Shown: in pieces, positions 22,007 through 32,307 of the stretch
Layout: the number at the start of each line of letters is the position of its first letter
Numbering within the stretch: position 1 is the first letter of the stretch
NCBI GenBank assembly: GCA_963575745.1
Contig: CAUYUJ010017777.1
Location: 47,501-111,500 of the forward strand
Source of the DNA: Prorocentrum cordatum
Taxonomy: Eukaryota > Sar > Dinophyceae > Prorocentrales > Prorocentraceae
Reading direction: 5' to 3'
Length of the DNA stretch: 64,000 nucleotides
The notes under the pieces: model-generated
Databases searched by the model: none
What the model was told of the DNA's origin: nothing
The model's input: only the letters and a program-made list of their open reading frames with translations
Program-made: the position numbers and the translations under genes

Positions 22007-23309
22007 TCAACTCACCGCATCTGGAAAGAATTTCATCCTGAGTGGCCCAAGTAGGCGCACCCAAGACAGCATAGTATGATTCCGGTGCGTCCGCGACGTG
22101 CTGCGGGCATGCCTGGAACGATCCAGCACCGACGCCGCCATGACAAGCGCCAGGCCAAATATGGAAAGGATTGCCCCCGGCACCCGCGCCGGCAAAATCG
22201 GGCACCTGTCAACAGCTTGGACGACGAGCTGCTTCAAGGTATTGAAAGCCTGCTCGCAGTCATTGTTCCAGAAATGAAGCCACGCACCATCCTCCAAGGT
22301 CTTGCTTGGAGGCAAATATCTCGACTTCACTTTGGTCTTGCCACCGCGGCGGCTCTCTTGAGTAACCGTCGGCGCACCCCGCAACGGTGTCGAAATATGG
22401 GCATAAAGGGGCGACATATTCTCACGAATGACAACGGTCGATGCGAGAAATCATTCAGCATCTTCCCACCTGCTCGGCCTAGGCCATGAGGTGATGGCAA
22501 TGGAAGGGGGTCTTGCTTCGCGACGCCACAACCTGCAACCATGCCCAACGTGGCTAAGGAAAACTGAGCAAACCAACATTTATCTGACTTAAAGCGGAGT
22601 TTTACATGAGAAGCTCGCTCAACACACACGACCCAGAGCAGCGAGATGCTGGTCAAAGCTGGCATCATCGCCATCATCTCTGGCACGTGCGTCAAGATCG
22701 AGCATGCTACCCGTTCCTAATTGAACATCATCTACAAACACTTCCAAGACAGCGTCCAAGTCAACCATTGCAGCACTAGCCAGCCACTCGCGTTATTCAG
22801 ATGCCCTTTAAACAAGTTCAACATGAATTCTTGAAAATACGACGGACCATTGGTCACGCCAAACGGCAAAACTGTCCACTGGAGCAAGCCACTGCTCGTA
22901 ATGATTTGGAGGGGTCGCTTGGCCCTGTCGGAAGCACGCATCTGATTGAATCCAGACCATGCGCCCAAGCTACTTTTCCATTTTCGGGATGCCAAGTTCC
23001 TAGTTTTCGTTAAAACATCCCCTACCGCAGTCGCTCTTTTGACGGTGACCCGATTAGGAGGGCGAAAGTCGCAAGTCCACCGCCCATTGGGGTCATCCTT
23101 CTTCCAAACGATGCGCGCGCGAGTGGCCCGCTCTGATTTCTCTCGATCGGTCGGCGCCCGCAGATGTCCGAGACATAATTATTTTTCAATGTGGTACCTT
23201 TCTCGCACAATGTCCTTGTCTGATCGTTTAGAGAGTTGGTGCCGGATCGGTTTCGCATCAGGCACGAGCTCGACATCGAACCCGAAACCTTCGATCGCTG
23301 TAGGTTCAA
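22007..23309 (-). pseudogene. Reverse transcriptase of the Ty3-type element
   Basis: Spread over frames. 23,022-23,309 has the fingers region. 22,732-22,995 reads RPLQIITSSGLLQWTVLPFG and VTNGPSYFQEFMLNLFKGHL, the PFG-x-x-N-x-P-x-x-FQ signature of Ty3 RTs. The YVDD-equivalent lies just after it in another frame (VFVDDV around 22,730). 22,327-22,695 has KLRFKSDKCWFAQ, the K-x-x-F/W following the palm. 22,007-22,417 has the thumb (LHFWNNDCEQAFNTLKQLV). At least three frameshifts. Domain identity is secure from motif order; activity is not possible. Confidence 0.8.
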
Positions 23310-24030
23310 CCCCGTCGATGACTAGGCAATTTGACCACTTAGCAACTAACTCTTTTATCCTGTCAAAGCGGGCGTCGTTGAGATGGCCGTTCCTGTCAGC
23401 GCGCTGCGATGACAAGCGGTCGACCAATGCCTTCCGATACTCTGGGGATTCCAAATCTGACCACGCTGTCCCAGCACCCTTCTGAGGAGCGTCCACGCGC
23501 TGTTGATTCACGTTGAACGATGGGCGCAACGGTGAGGGGGATGGAGCGAGTGCGAGCAACATGGCAACGGGAAACAACCATTTCCCCAAGACACCGGGAA
23601 ACGTCCCATGATGAGACCTCCTACGATCTACGACAGGCGCCGCACCGAGGCCCGCTGCGTCGCCGGCTTCCGGTGGACGACGTGCCAAAGTACCTGTAGG
23701 TTTCTGTATGGCGTCGCCCGCGTGGCTCAGGCGAGTCCGACTCGCCTGTCCTGCGGGCTCCAACATACTGACCCCCTCTGCGTTGCAGCCGCGCCCCGTC
23801 GCCACAGCAGTACCTACGGGTTGCTCCGACTGGGCATCACCTACCGGTTCCAGGCGAGTCTGATTCGCCTGTCCCCGAGGCGTCCAAGCAGGCGACCCAG
23901 GCGCAGCACCGCGCTCTCCGGCAATGCCGAACTCCTCAACATCAAGACGGTCCAACGCGTCAGTAAAGATAATTTCGCCATCCCTGGCGCTCCGCACTCG
24001 CCCCAAAACCTGCCCCTCCTTCAATGCCAA
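23179..24030 (-). pseudogene. Protease-RT connector of the Ty3-type element
   Basis: A 283-codon frame with a Pro/Ala-rich linker, a short hydrophobic segment (LGKWLFPVAMLLALAPSPSP), and a C-terminal part (LVAKWSNCLVIDGVEPTAIE, then VPDAKPIRHQLSKRSD) that reads into the start of RT. The last motif corresponds to the TDA-x-P-x-x-x-x-x-R/P segment before RT fingers. Two 21-base palindromes (23,728-23,748 and 23,851-23,871) lie in the linker. Confidence 0.55.
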
Positions 24031-24115
24031 TCGTCGTCCGTACTGTTGTGAACAAGAACGAAGGCCCGGCGCTGCTCAAACTCAATTGGACCGTCTGGAA
24101 CGCGGTACTCGTCAT

Positions 24116-24938
24116 TCACCCCCCCAACCAATGAGGATCAGCAGTCGCCGCTTCAGATGAATCGAGACCGACATTCACTTGCAGCGTCTCGTGAGGCCTG
24201 CAAACAATTACTTCCCGACACATGACATCGACGTAAACGTCGGCATTTACAGAAGCACTATGCCGTTGAATATCCGGCAAAAAGCTTCCCCATGAAATCG
24301 AAACGCCAGCGCGGCGCAAAAGAAACCGGTCATGGCAAGAAAAACTGTCGAAGCCGAGTGCATCTAGATCTGGGGCGGCCACCAAAAGGTCGCCCACCTG
24401 GCCCGGCACCATGCGCACCTTGAGGTGGGGGGAGCTCTTCGCCATCCTCGGCGGACAACTGCAAGGTTCCACAGATGTCCACCTCGGTGCCCTGGGCGTC
24501 GCTGCCGCCCTCAGCGTACGAGAAGAAACGCTGGGACGGCACCATCAACGACATGCTTTTCATAGGGCCCTCGCCGTCCGCCATTCTGCGGCCGGCCTGG
24601 GCGCGCAAGATACGGGACATGCATTTGTCAGAGATGCTCGTGCCTTCGGCTCCGCCATCCCAAATTACCCTCGCGCGCGCATCGGGCAAGCCGCGCGGGG
24701 AGAGAATGGAGGAATGGCAGCAACCTGGGCCGGGCACACGCAAGCGAGAACGTGCGCCAAGTGCCCCTGGCCCAAGGTACCCCTGGGCCTGGGTGCTCGC
24801 AGAATGCCAACAACGCGCAAGAAAAGGGGGGGCGTCTGGGGCCGCCCTCTGCCTTGAGAAGGGGGCCGACCAGCAGGTGGCAGACCGGCGGCGCACGCTG
24901 ACCGCCAGTCTCCGACCACGCTCCAACGCTACACACAA
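24116..24938 (-). pseudogene. Retropepsin-like protease of the Ty3-type element
   Basis: Frame 24,330-24,938 contains RVIWDGGAEGTSISDKCMSR, a D-[G]-G-A active-site motif with the following strand, then SLMVPSQRFFSYAEGGSD and EVDICGTLQLSAEDGEELPP. The overlapping frame 24,116-24,472 continues LKVRMVPGQVGDLLVAAPDL and DALGFDS, the ILG/LLG-D-x-L equivalent that closes a retropepsin. One frameshift near 24,420. The usual D-T/S-G is D-G-G here. Confidence 0.65.
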
Positions 24939-25128
24939 AAATCCACTGGACTGCTCCTGGTGAGTGTTGCTTCGTTGGTCCAGCGCGCTGCTACTGGAGA
25001 GTCATGAGCTGATGTAGCGCGATGCAGTGCTGCAGGCAGCAAAAACAATGAAAAACCTGACGCCGAGATTCTCTCATGACTCAAAGGGTCTGGAAATCGT
25101 GGTGGGCCAGAGCCGGCGGCGCGACACG

Positions 25129-26511
25129 CTAAGCCACAAAATTCGTGCCTCGCACCGCCTGCACTGGGCAGGCTGCGCTGCCTGGGCCGGGAGGTTTGGT
25201 TTGGGGGAGCTTGAGTTCAAAACTATTGAAATCATAAACAGCATCCTGCGGGACCTGCCTACGCAGAGAGGAACCGACAAATGTAAGACGTGTTACTACG
25301 GAAGGAGGCTCAGCAGACTCTGGCTCGCGATTACCACCAGGAGACGTGAGTGCACGCCCCTGCTGTGGCACACCCCCGCCCTCTGGTTGGTCGCCATGCT
25401 GCGTCTTCTCGAAAGCCCGCCGCTGTTCCTCCGAAAGCGTTCCGTTTTTTCCCATGTCACGCTCGAAGAAACAATTCTTACCTCGGAAGCACGCGCCCTG
25501 CATCCAAGGTTTGCAATCATAGGATTTCATCCTCTTCAGTGTCTCCTTCCCCGCCTCGGTTGGCCCTTTCTTGGCAGGGTTATGGCCGTGCTGGCATTGG
25601 CTCTTAGGAGGGCGTTGGCAGATGCCGAATTCCACCCAATTCCTACACAACGGTTTCTTTCGGTTGGTGTCCTGCTGCTGGGCTCGCGCCGTCGCCTTCG
25701 GGGCTGGCTCCCCCGGCGCGCTGCTAGCAGCGGGCCCAGGTGTTAAACCGACTGGCCCCGTCATTAGGCTTGTCGTGGCGATGAGCAAAATGCCCCTTCC
25801 CCTTGCATGTATTGCACCCTCGATTCCGTTTTTTTCTTTGGCCATGAAGACTTTGTCATTTTTCGCCCTGTGGTTCGGGCACTGGGCTTGCCTGTGGTCG
25901 CTGGGTCCACGCAGGGCACAAGCGCCTGGCCCAGGCAGGCCCGCTCCGCTCTGCGTCGTTATATCTATATTTAAAAATAAAAATCTTGGGGGGGGCAAGA
26001 GACCCAAGGGTGTTTGACCAAGTCTTCGGTCGTTGGCCCACGCTGCCCTCTGCCTCCTCGGAAGGCCTCCTTCCCCACCGTCACAGGCACGATCGATGGG
26101 GAATAAGTCTTTGGCGGCCAACATCAAGGGGTCAGAAGACCAACCGCCCGAGGGCCTACGCAACGGATCTTCGAGTGCTTTCGCCTTATCTTTCGGAATC
26201 AATTCCAAGTACTTGATTACAACAGCGTGGTCGGGTTGTGGCACATGCACCCGCGGCATTGCCGTGGCGGCCCGGCGGAGCAACGCGTGGAAGGCGTCGA
26301 TTTCGCCTGGCCAATACAAGCCATCCCACGAAGCCTCTGCCCGTCGCCGGGCCCCCGAAGGCTCGACGCTGTAAGTGTCCAACCTCGTCAAAAGCATGAG
26401 CCCGCATTTTTCCATCTGGCCTGCCATCTCGAGGCGAACGTACTCGGGGGCCTGCTGATCAAGCCGCATGTGTTCGGCTACATCAGTCTCGGGGCCCCAG
26501 CAAGACAGCAA
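25129..26511 (-). pseudogene. Gag C-terminal part with CCCH-type zinc fingers (Ty3-type element)
   Basis: 460-codon frame. Residues 1-150 are helical capsid-like sequence (EMAGQMEKCGLMLLTRLDTY, ALLRRAATAMPRVHVPQPDH). After a linker come two Cys-rich fingers: LCRNWVEFGICQRPPKSQCQ HGH (C-x8-C-x7-C-x2-H-like) and SYDCKPWMQGACFRGKNC (C-x7-C-x5-C; the expected final His is not at the standard spacing). CCCH fingers replace the CCHC knuckle usual in gag. The frame is shifted relative to the upstream gag ORF near 26,500. A short A/T-rich tract around 25,960-25,990 sits in the linker. Confidence 0.65.
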
Positions 26512-28612
26512 AAGTGCGATTCGGTCGTAGGGATCATTCCTCGATTTCCGGACAGGTGGGCAACGACCCTGTCAAACTCCCTCAACCAGGAATCGAGGTC
26601 CATCAATGCATCTTCTGTTCCTGTTGGAAATGCCATCGTCGTTGTTGTTTTGATCATGCTCCTCGCATCGGTCCCCAAATCCGGCTTGGAACGTGCATTG
26701 CTGATTTCCGTTTTGAACTCGCGCAACAACTCAACCATGGGATCTTGGGGAGTCCGACTGGTTCGCTGCGGTGGTTCATTCGGCTCGACATAGACAAACC
26801 CATCATCATCCTCCCAATGCGCGCACGGGCACATGACGTCAGAGCCCGGGCTCTCGATCTGCCTACAAGTGACACACATAACACGCAAGCACCGATCATG
26901 CCCCGTGGGATCAAACGCCCGGCAAACGAATGGGGGAGGGTTCGAATCAACCAGGTCTCCGCAAGAACAACACTGCAACATGTCTTCCCCGTCCGGGCCT
27001 GGGAAACGCTCGTCCTGCTCAAGAGTGGAGCCCGGAGCGCCTGCGAATGGCACCGGCCGGCCTTCCTTAGTCACTTGAGCGCGCTCCCGTCCTGGGGCAA
27101 CAGGCTGCGCGAGCATCGGGCCCTCTCCTTTCGCCAGGGTTGCCGCACTACCGGTGGCCACCTGACCACCGACAGCAGGTCCCGTCTCGAGCTTCGTTGC
27201 GACAACCGGTATCCGCGCCCCTTTCTCTACCTTGTAACCAACAGCCACGATCGGGTCGCGAATGACGGTGGCAGCGGGCACATGCCCCTGCCTGCCTAAT
27301 GGGGCTGCTGGGCCACCGTCCGCGCTAGAAACCGCGGAGGCGGCTGCAGGCGACCCCGCATGAGTCGGACCCTGCCACACACCACTGGTTGGTGAACTCG
27401 GTGGGCTGGCCAACCGGCACATGTCTGAATCCACATTGAAAGTAACCCGCAAAGACACACCAACCGGAATCCCTGGGCAACAAGAATCATCCGAGCAACT
27501 GCGCTTCACGGCACCAAATCTCACCCGAGGTGTACCTCTGGGTTGTGAGTTAGCACTACGAACCCTATCCCTAGATATGACTGCGTGGAGCCGCGCACGG
27601 CGACTACTCAACCTTGCACACTCTTCCACGTCATCGTTATGAGGCGGATCGCACGGGGCAGAAGGCACTATCGCAGCATTCGCCTCTGTAAGTGAAGGGA
27701 CTAGCCCAGGAGGTGACTCAGGAACCACACCGATGCTATTCGCAGATCCCGCCCCCGACTCTCTACCCCTCAGATGGTTTGGATTAAGTGGCTCACCCCT
27801 GGCCTGCTCACGCGCTGCAAGGCCAGGACCCAGGTGACCCAAGACAACGGCATCCGAGGTGCACGTTGCATCCTTACTCAGATCACTGGGGTCAAAATCA
27901 AATCGTCTCACCCCGGCGCCTGGTGGCGACGGGCCCCCCGATGGAATGCCCCCCTTTGACACGATACCACGGCATCTCATTGAACCGCCAGCTTGGCCGA
28001 TGCTGGACGGACTTATGGACGGTACAACACGAACGCCATCACTGGGTTGATCAAGCCCAACAGCAAGCATGCGCACCTTTGATTTCGAAGACGGACCGTC
28101 CTCTAACTGAAAACTCTGATACTCATACTCTTCCTCGGATGTCCAACTACTCGCCACAGGCACACCGCCCTGCCCCACAGGAATGAGCGCGGAGGGAGGA
28201 AAGGAACCCTCATTGAGACGTGGAGTGTGGATTGAAATAGGCTCAATGAAAGAACGCACTGGTGAAGGTCGCCTCACGGGTTGCTCTACTGCGGCTCGGC
28301 CGGGCGCATCTGTTTCAGCGCCCCGCTCTAAATCGACCGGGGGCCTGAGTTCATATTGATTGATGCGCTCCCTGACCATTCCGCGTGTCAGCATGCTAAA
28401 GGATTCGCGAGCAAACTGTGCGCTGTCCGTGAACCTGCCGCGAACATGATTGACAATAGGCGCATCGATGTGCAATGAAACTGCTGGCATGGTCACGCTC
28501 GCATTCACAGCACGTGTTGCCGTCGTGCGAGCAAACTTGTACGTGCCATACATGAGCGACAACATCAAGAATGCACAACATGGTCCTCCAATAGCATGCG
28601 AAGCCAACCGAC
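26478..28612 (-). pseudogene. Gag N-terminal and central part with a Cys-rich finger (Ty3-type element)
   Basis: 709-codon frame. The N-terminus is hydrophobic (CCAFLMLSLMYGTYKFART). A long Pro/Ser/Gly-rich linker follows. Residues about 550-610 contain CCSCGDLVDSNPPPFVCRAF, then HDRC, MCVTCRQIES and MCPCAH, a Cys/His cluster that probably binds zinc in a cross-brace-like way (inference). The C-terminus has EPPQRTSRTPQDPMVELLRE and LMDLDSWLREFDRVVAHLSG, typical of the start of a capsid helical domain, and then shifts frame into 25,129-26,511. Confidence 0.6.
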
Positions 28613-29151
28613 TCTTGGATCTGGGCCTCGACAGCAGCAGAGACAGCAGCAGTCACAACTGCCTCCGGCTCATGCGTCGGGGCATCCTGCAAAGGAGCCG
28701 TGCCTGCGAAAGAGTTCACACTAGACATGCCTACGTTCCAAAGTACACGCATGACAACATCTTGCCACGATGGAAGAAAGTTGGAAAACCATTCGAAACC
28801 ACCTACGTTAAAGTCACCCTGGTCAATGGCCGGCATCATCGCTCTTGCTGGAACGATTTAGGTGGCCATCACAACAACCCGAGGTGTCAGGAACTTCTGG
28901 GCATACATCAGCACGACCGCGGCCACCGCCATAGCCAGGCGAGCCTTTTTGTTCCGATTCCGCATATCCCTACGATGGGCCTTCTGCGTCTCGCTGTAGA
29001 CCCGCTTGACCCCAGCAGCTCGGCGTCGATCGCCACGGTGCCGTGAGCCACCCCAGTCAATAGTGTCATCCTCGTGGCCCTGGCCCTCCTCCTCGCCCTT
29101 GCATTCCTCCTTAACGTCCACCCCCGCGTACTTGTTGTTGTTGTTGAACAT
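28600..29151 (-). pseudogene. Gag start with asparagine run and membrane-like helix (Ty3-type element)
   Basis: The first ATG of the polyprotein (29,149-29,151) opens MFNNNNKYAGVDVKEECKGE. A basic segment and a hydrophobic helix follow (RLAMAVAAVVLMYAQKFL), then a stop at 28,858. Coding continues in other frames (28,396-28,839: EWFSNFLPSWQDVVMRVLWN) into the next gag frame near 28,612. I choose this ATG because the duplicated leader ends here and no ORF with gag character lies upstream. Confidence 0.5.
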
Positions 29152-30781
29152 TATTACTTCTAAAGAATAATTATTGTTGGGACACCTGGTGCACGGCCCC
29201 CTCGCCGCGCCTAGGCCGCAGCCATGTTTTCATCATTTTCGTGAAGAAATCTCCGGCAAAACGGGTCGGTCCAGATCCGGTTGTTTTGTTCCCCCCCGCT
29301 TTCCTTTGCAAAAAAACAATATAAAATTAACGTTCTTGTTCTAACATAACCAAACTTCAAGAATACCTTGCAAAAAATAAGGTAAAGTGGACATTCGCGC
29401 GCGCAAGACGAAATCCTTCCAAAACCTTAGTGTTCGTAGCGATTTTAACATAAAACATCAAAACAAAAAAAAACAATTGTTTTTTCTAAAAAAAGTGTCA
29501 AATTTTTATCCCGCGCGCTTTTGCGGATTTGTAGGAAACCGATCACTTTTTAAACATTTCTGTCAAACGGGTTTTTGCGAGCAATTTTTTCACGTGCTTC
29601 GAACTTCCCCAACAACGGTTGCGCACCTGCCAGGGCCATCATCTCTGTCAAATAATACCATGCGTCAAATCATCCCTTCCTATTCTAGCGTCAGGAACAC
29701 GTTACCACCAAAAACCAGTACAGGTGTCCAGTGTTGGAACAGGGGGAAAAGTCGTATACTAAGCTAGCGTCCAGAAAATGTTACCACAACAAGTCACTGT
29801 ACCCATGCGCCAGTGTAGTAGCCACGGTCGTCCGCAGGCCACGAAGTGAAGTGTCCGAACGTCATAGGGCGGGAAGCTGGGTGTGGGTGGTGGCGAAGAG
29901 TCGTTTGGAAATGTGGTAGAGCTTGAACCGGCCCCCCCACAAAGTGGGGGTATTGGCGGGCGTCGTATAAAAACCCTGGCACTGGTGAGAACGGAGTGTC
30001 CCCACGTGCTAGTAATTGTTAAACATTATTACTTCTAAAGAATACTTATTGTTGGGGCCCCTGGTGCACGGCCCCCTCGCCGCGCCTAGGCCGCAGCCAT
30101 GTTTTCAGCATTTTCGTGAAGTCTCCGGCAAAACGGGTTGGTCCGGATCCGGTTGTTTTGTCCCCCCCCGCTTTCCCTTGCAAACAACAATATAAAATGT
30201 CATTTCTTGTTCTAGCATAACCACATTTCAAGAATCCCTTGCAAAACATAAGGTAAAGTTGACATTCGCGCGCGCAAGACGAAATCCTTCCAAAACCTTA
30301 GTGTTCGTAACGATTTTAACATAAAAACATCAAAAAAACCAATGGTTTTTCAAAAAAAAAAATGTCAAAATTTCATCCCGCGCGCTCTTGCGGATTGTAG
30401 GAAACCCAACACTTTTTAAACATTTCTGTCAAACGGGCTTTCGCGAGCAACTTTGCTTCGAACTTCTCCAACAACGGTTGCGCACCTGCCAGGGCCATCA
30501 TCCCTGTCAAATAATACCATGCGGGACACATTCGTTTTTTCTTCGCGCGCGCACGCCGTCGTCGTCGGCCGCGGGGCCCTGAATAGTAGCCACGGTCGTC
30601 CGCATGCCACGAAGTGAAGTGTCCGAACGTCATAGGGCGGGAAGCTGGGTGTGGGTGGTGGCGAAGAGTCGTTTGGAAATTTGGTAGAGCTTGAACCGGC
30701 CCCCCCACAAAGTGGGGGTATTGCCCGCCTCCTATGAAAACCCTGGCACTGGTGAGAACGGAGTGTCCCCACGTGCTAGTA

Positions 30782-30787
<6 letters not shown>
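29143..30787 (-). repeat. Tandem duplication of the Ty3-type element's leader (two copies of about 770-875 bp)
   Basis: 29,143-30,017 and 30,018-30,787 are direct copies, both beginning ACATTATTACTTCTAAAGAA and ending CCACGTGCTAGTAATTGTT. They differ mainly by an internal segment (29,660-29,815 versus 30,520-30,583). Each copy begins at the ATG-TT-AAC start-codon context, so the upstream copy has a decoy start (ATG TTT AAC AAT TAC TAG). The region is A/T-richer than its surroundings and lies between LTR and gag. Confidence 0.88.

Positions 30788-30844
<57 letters not shown>
30784..30844. repeat. (GTT)n microsatellite
   Basis: About 20 uninterrupted GTT units (AAC on the element's sense strand). 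It sits at the join between the duplicated leader and the LTR-proximal leader, and matches the short AAC run that follows the gag start codon at 29,133-29,146. Confidence 0.95.
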
Positions 30845-31123
30845 ACGGTTTTTGTTCTCTACCTGCTCGGGGGTGTCCGCGGCCGGCGACGGAGGCCGGA
30901 GAGCCACAGGTGGGCCACGTGGTGTCGGCAATGACCTGTAAGTTGTAAGTTGGAGAAGAATCGATTGACGCTGCAAATGGAAGAGAAAACGGCAAGCTTC
31001 TCGCCAAAGACTTCATGCACCATCGCGATGGCAACTCTTCGCACGCAGCGTTGTCCGGAACACTTTCCAGGCAAGGCTGACTCGCCTGTCCGGTGTCCTG
31101 TCCGGAGCCGAGGGGGTTGTGGG

Positions 31124-31143
31124 AGTTCCCGGAGCAGCCCCCA
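31124..31143 (-). promoter_or_regulatory. Candidate primer-binding site of the Ty3-type element
   Basis: Two bases inside the 5' LTR end, the minus strand starts TGGGGGCTGCTCCGGGAACT. TGG matches the CCA end of a tRNA. I cannot identify which tRNA would prime. Confidence 0.4.
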
Positions 31144-31145
31144 GT

Positions 31146-31744
31146 TGTACCCTTAGATTCATGAGACTCCTCCCTCCTCTCCTGCTCCTCTCCCTTCTCT
31201 GGGGGGGTGTCTGAACGGGTCACGCGAGGCTTACTCGCAGGTCCACGGTCAGACTGCATTCTTTCTCCACCTGCAACGGACTGTTGTGTCAGTGCCCTCT
31301 CCACGTGTGCTGTACAATTGAACGGTTGAGGTATGAGCTCATCTTGAGGCATATGCCCACCGGTCGGGGGGGCAAATGGTAACCAGACGCCGCGCGACTG
31401 CTATCCCACTACATGGGATTGTTGAGCGTGCTATTTGGTGCCTACTGCTACCCGGACCCCGGGGGTATTCCGTGACAGCCAGAGCGGGCAACAAATCATG
31501 CCCCCCCTCGAAGGCACGAGGGCGGGGGGGGTATTCCGTGACACCCGAAGCGGACAACAAATCATGCCCCCCCTCGAAGGCACGAGGGCGGAAACCGTGA
31601 CAACACAGATTCCCGATGATACGAAATAGGGTCAAAACGTATCACTGTCCTGCTGCCGCGCACGGGATGGGCTCTCACCAAACAGGGATGGCCTCCGAAC
31701 GCGATATGGGGCTGGGATCAAAGATGGGCTCCACTGGAACCACA
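31146..31744 (-). repeat. 5' LTR of the Ty3-type element
   Basis: 599 bp, same TGT...ACA ends as the copy at 13,425-14,024, with the same internal tandem pair and the GCGAG...CTCGC hairpin at 31,223-31,237. The sense-strand spliced-leader-like motif here is TGCCTCAAG (31,343-31,351), one substitution from the other LTR. Confidence 0.93.
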
Positions 31745-31748
31745 CTGC
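31745..31748. repeat. Target-site duplication, right copy (CTGC)
   Basis: Matches 13,421-13,424. Deleting the LTR element plus this copy restores a single open frame across the host-element junction. Confidence 0.75.
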
Positions 31749-32267
31749 GGCCGCACCCAAAAGCCACACCAGGAGCTGAAGGGCAAGTCGCCATGCGGGC
31801 TCAGGTGGACACAGCTGGCGTGTGCGTGCCCGCTCGAGTTGTGCAGGTGCTACGCGGAGATCGCGAAGCAGCTCGAGCCTTCCTGGGGGACGATACCAGC
31901 AGGAGCGAGACTGAGGCTGAGAGGAGGTCGGCCACAGATTGCCAAGGCGACGGACAGGATCCTGATTTTCACGGATTCGATGGCGTCGCTGGGCGCGCTG
32001 CAGAAGGGCCGGTCCTCGGCCAAGGACGTCCTGCACCTGTGCCGCATCGCAGGCATCATCCAGATGGTCTGCAGGATCAGGGGCTACAACCGCTGGGTGC
32101 CGTCGGAGGTCAACCTGGCGGACGGGCCTTCGAGGGGGCTACCCATCGGTGCGGCGGAGGAAACGGTCAAGCTCCATGTGGCCCGAGGCGTCCCACGACG
32201 ACTCCAGCGGCTCTTACATCATCGTCAAGATCGTCAGGGTGCAGTCGCTGGGTCGGCACATTTGTAG
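31749..32267 (+). pseudogene. RNase H, C-terminal half
   Basis: In the frame that joins to the one ending at 13,424, LCRCYAEIAKQLEPSWGTIP is followed by RILIFTDSMASLGALQKGRS (second acidic motif, TDS) and YNRWVPSEVNLADGPSRG (third acidic motif, N-x-A-D-x-x-S-R). These are signatures of DIRS-like RNase H. The frame ends at 32,267 while related coding continues in the neighbouring frame (SYIIVKIVRVQSLGRHIC). Confidence 0.75.
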
Positions 32268-32307
32268 CCTTCGGGATGCTGGTGGCGCGCGGAGGGGCCG
32301 TCGGTGA

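Larger units (their letters stand above)
13425..31744 (-). mobile_element. Complete Ty3/gypsy-type LTR retrotransposon, nested in the tyrosine-recombinase element
   Basis: Two direct repeats of 600 and 599 bp, each TGT...ACA, bound 17.1 kb of internal DNA flanked by a 4-bp target duplication. Minus-strand domains read gag, protease, RT, RNase H, methyltransferase-like, integrase: the Ty3 order (integrase after RNase H) plus one extra module. Multiple frameshifts and a 3.2-kb insertion in the integrase show it is dead. I count at least a dozen substitutions between the LTRs in their first 230 bp, so the insertion is not recent. The total of 18.3 kb is very large for the class. Confidence 0.92.
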
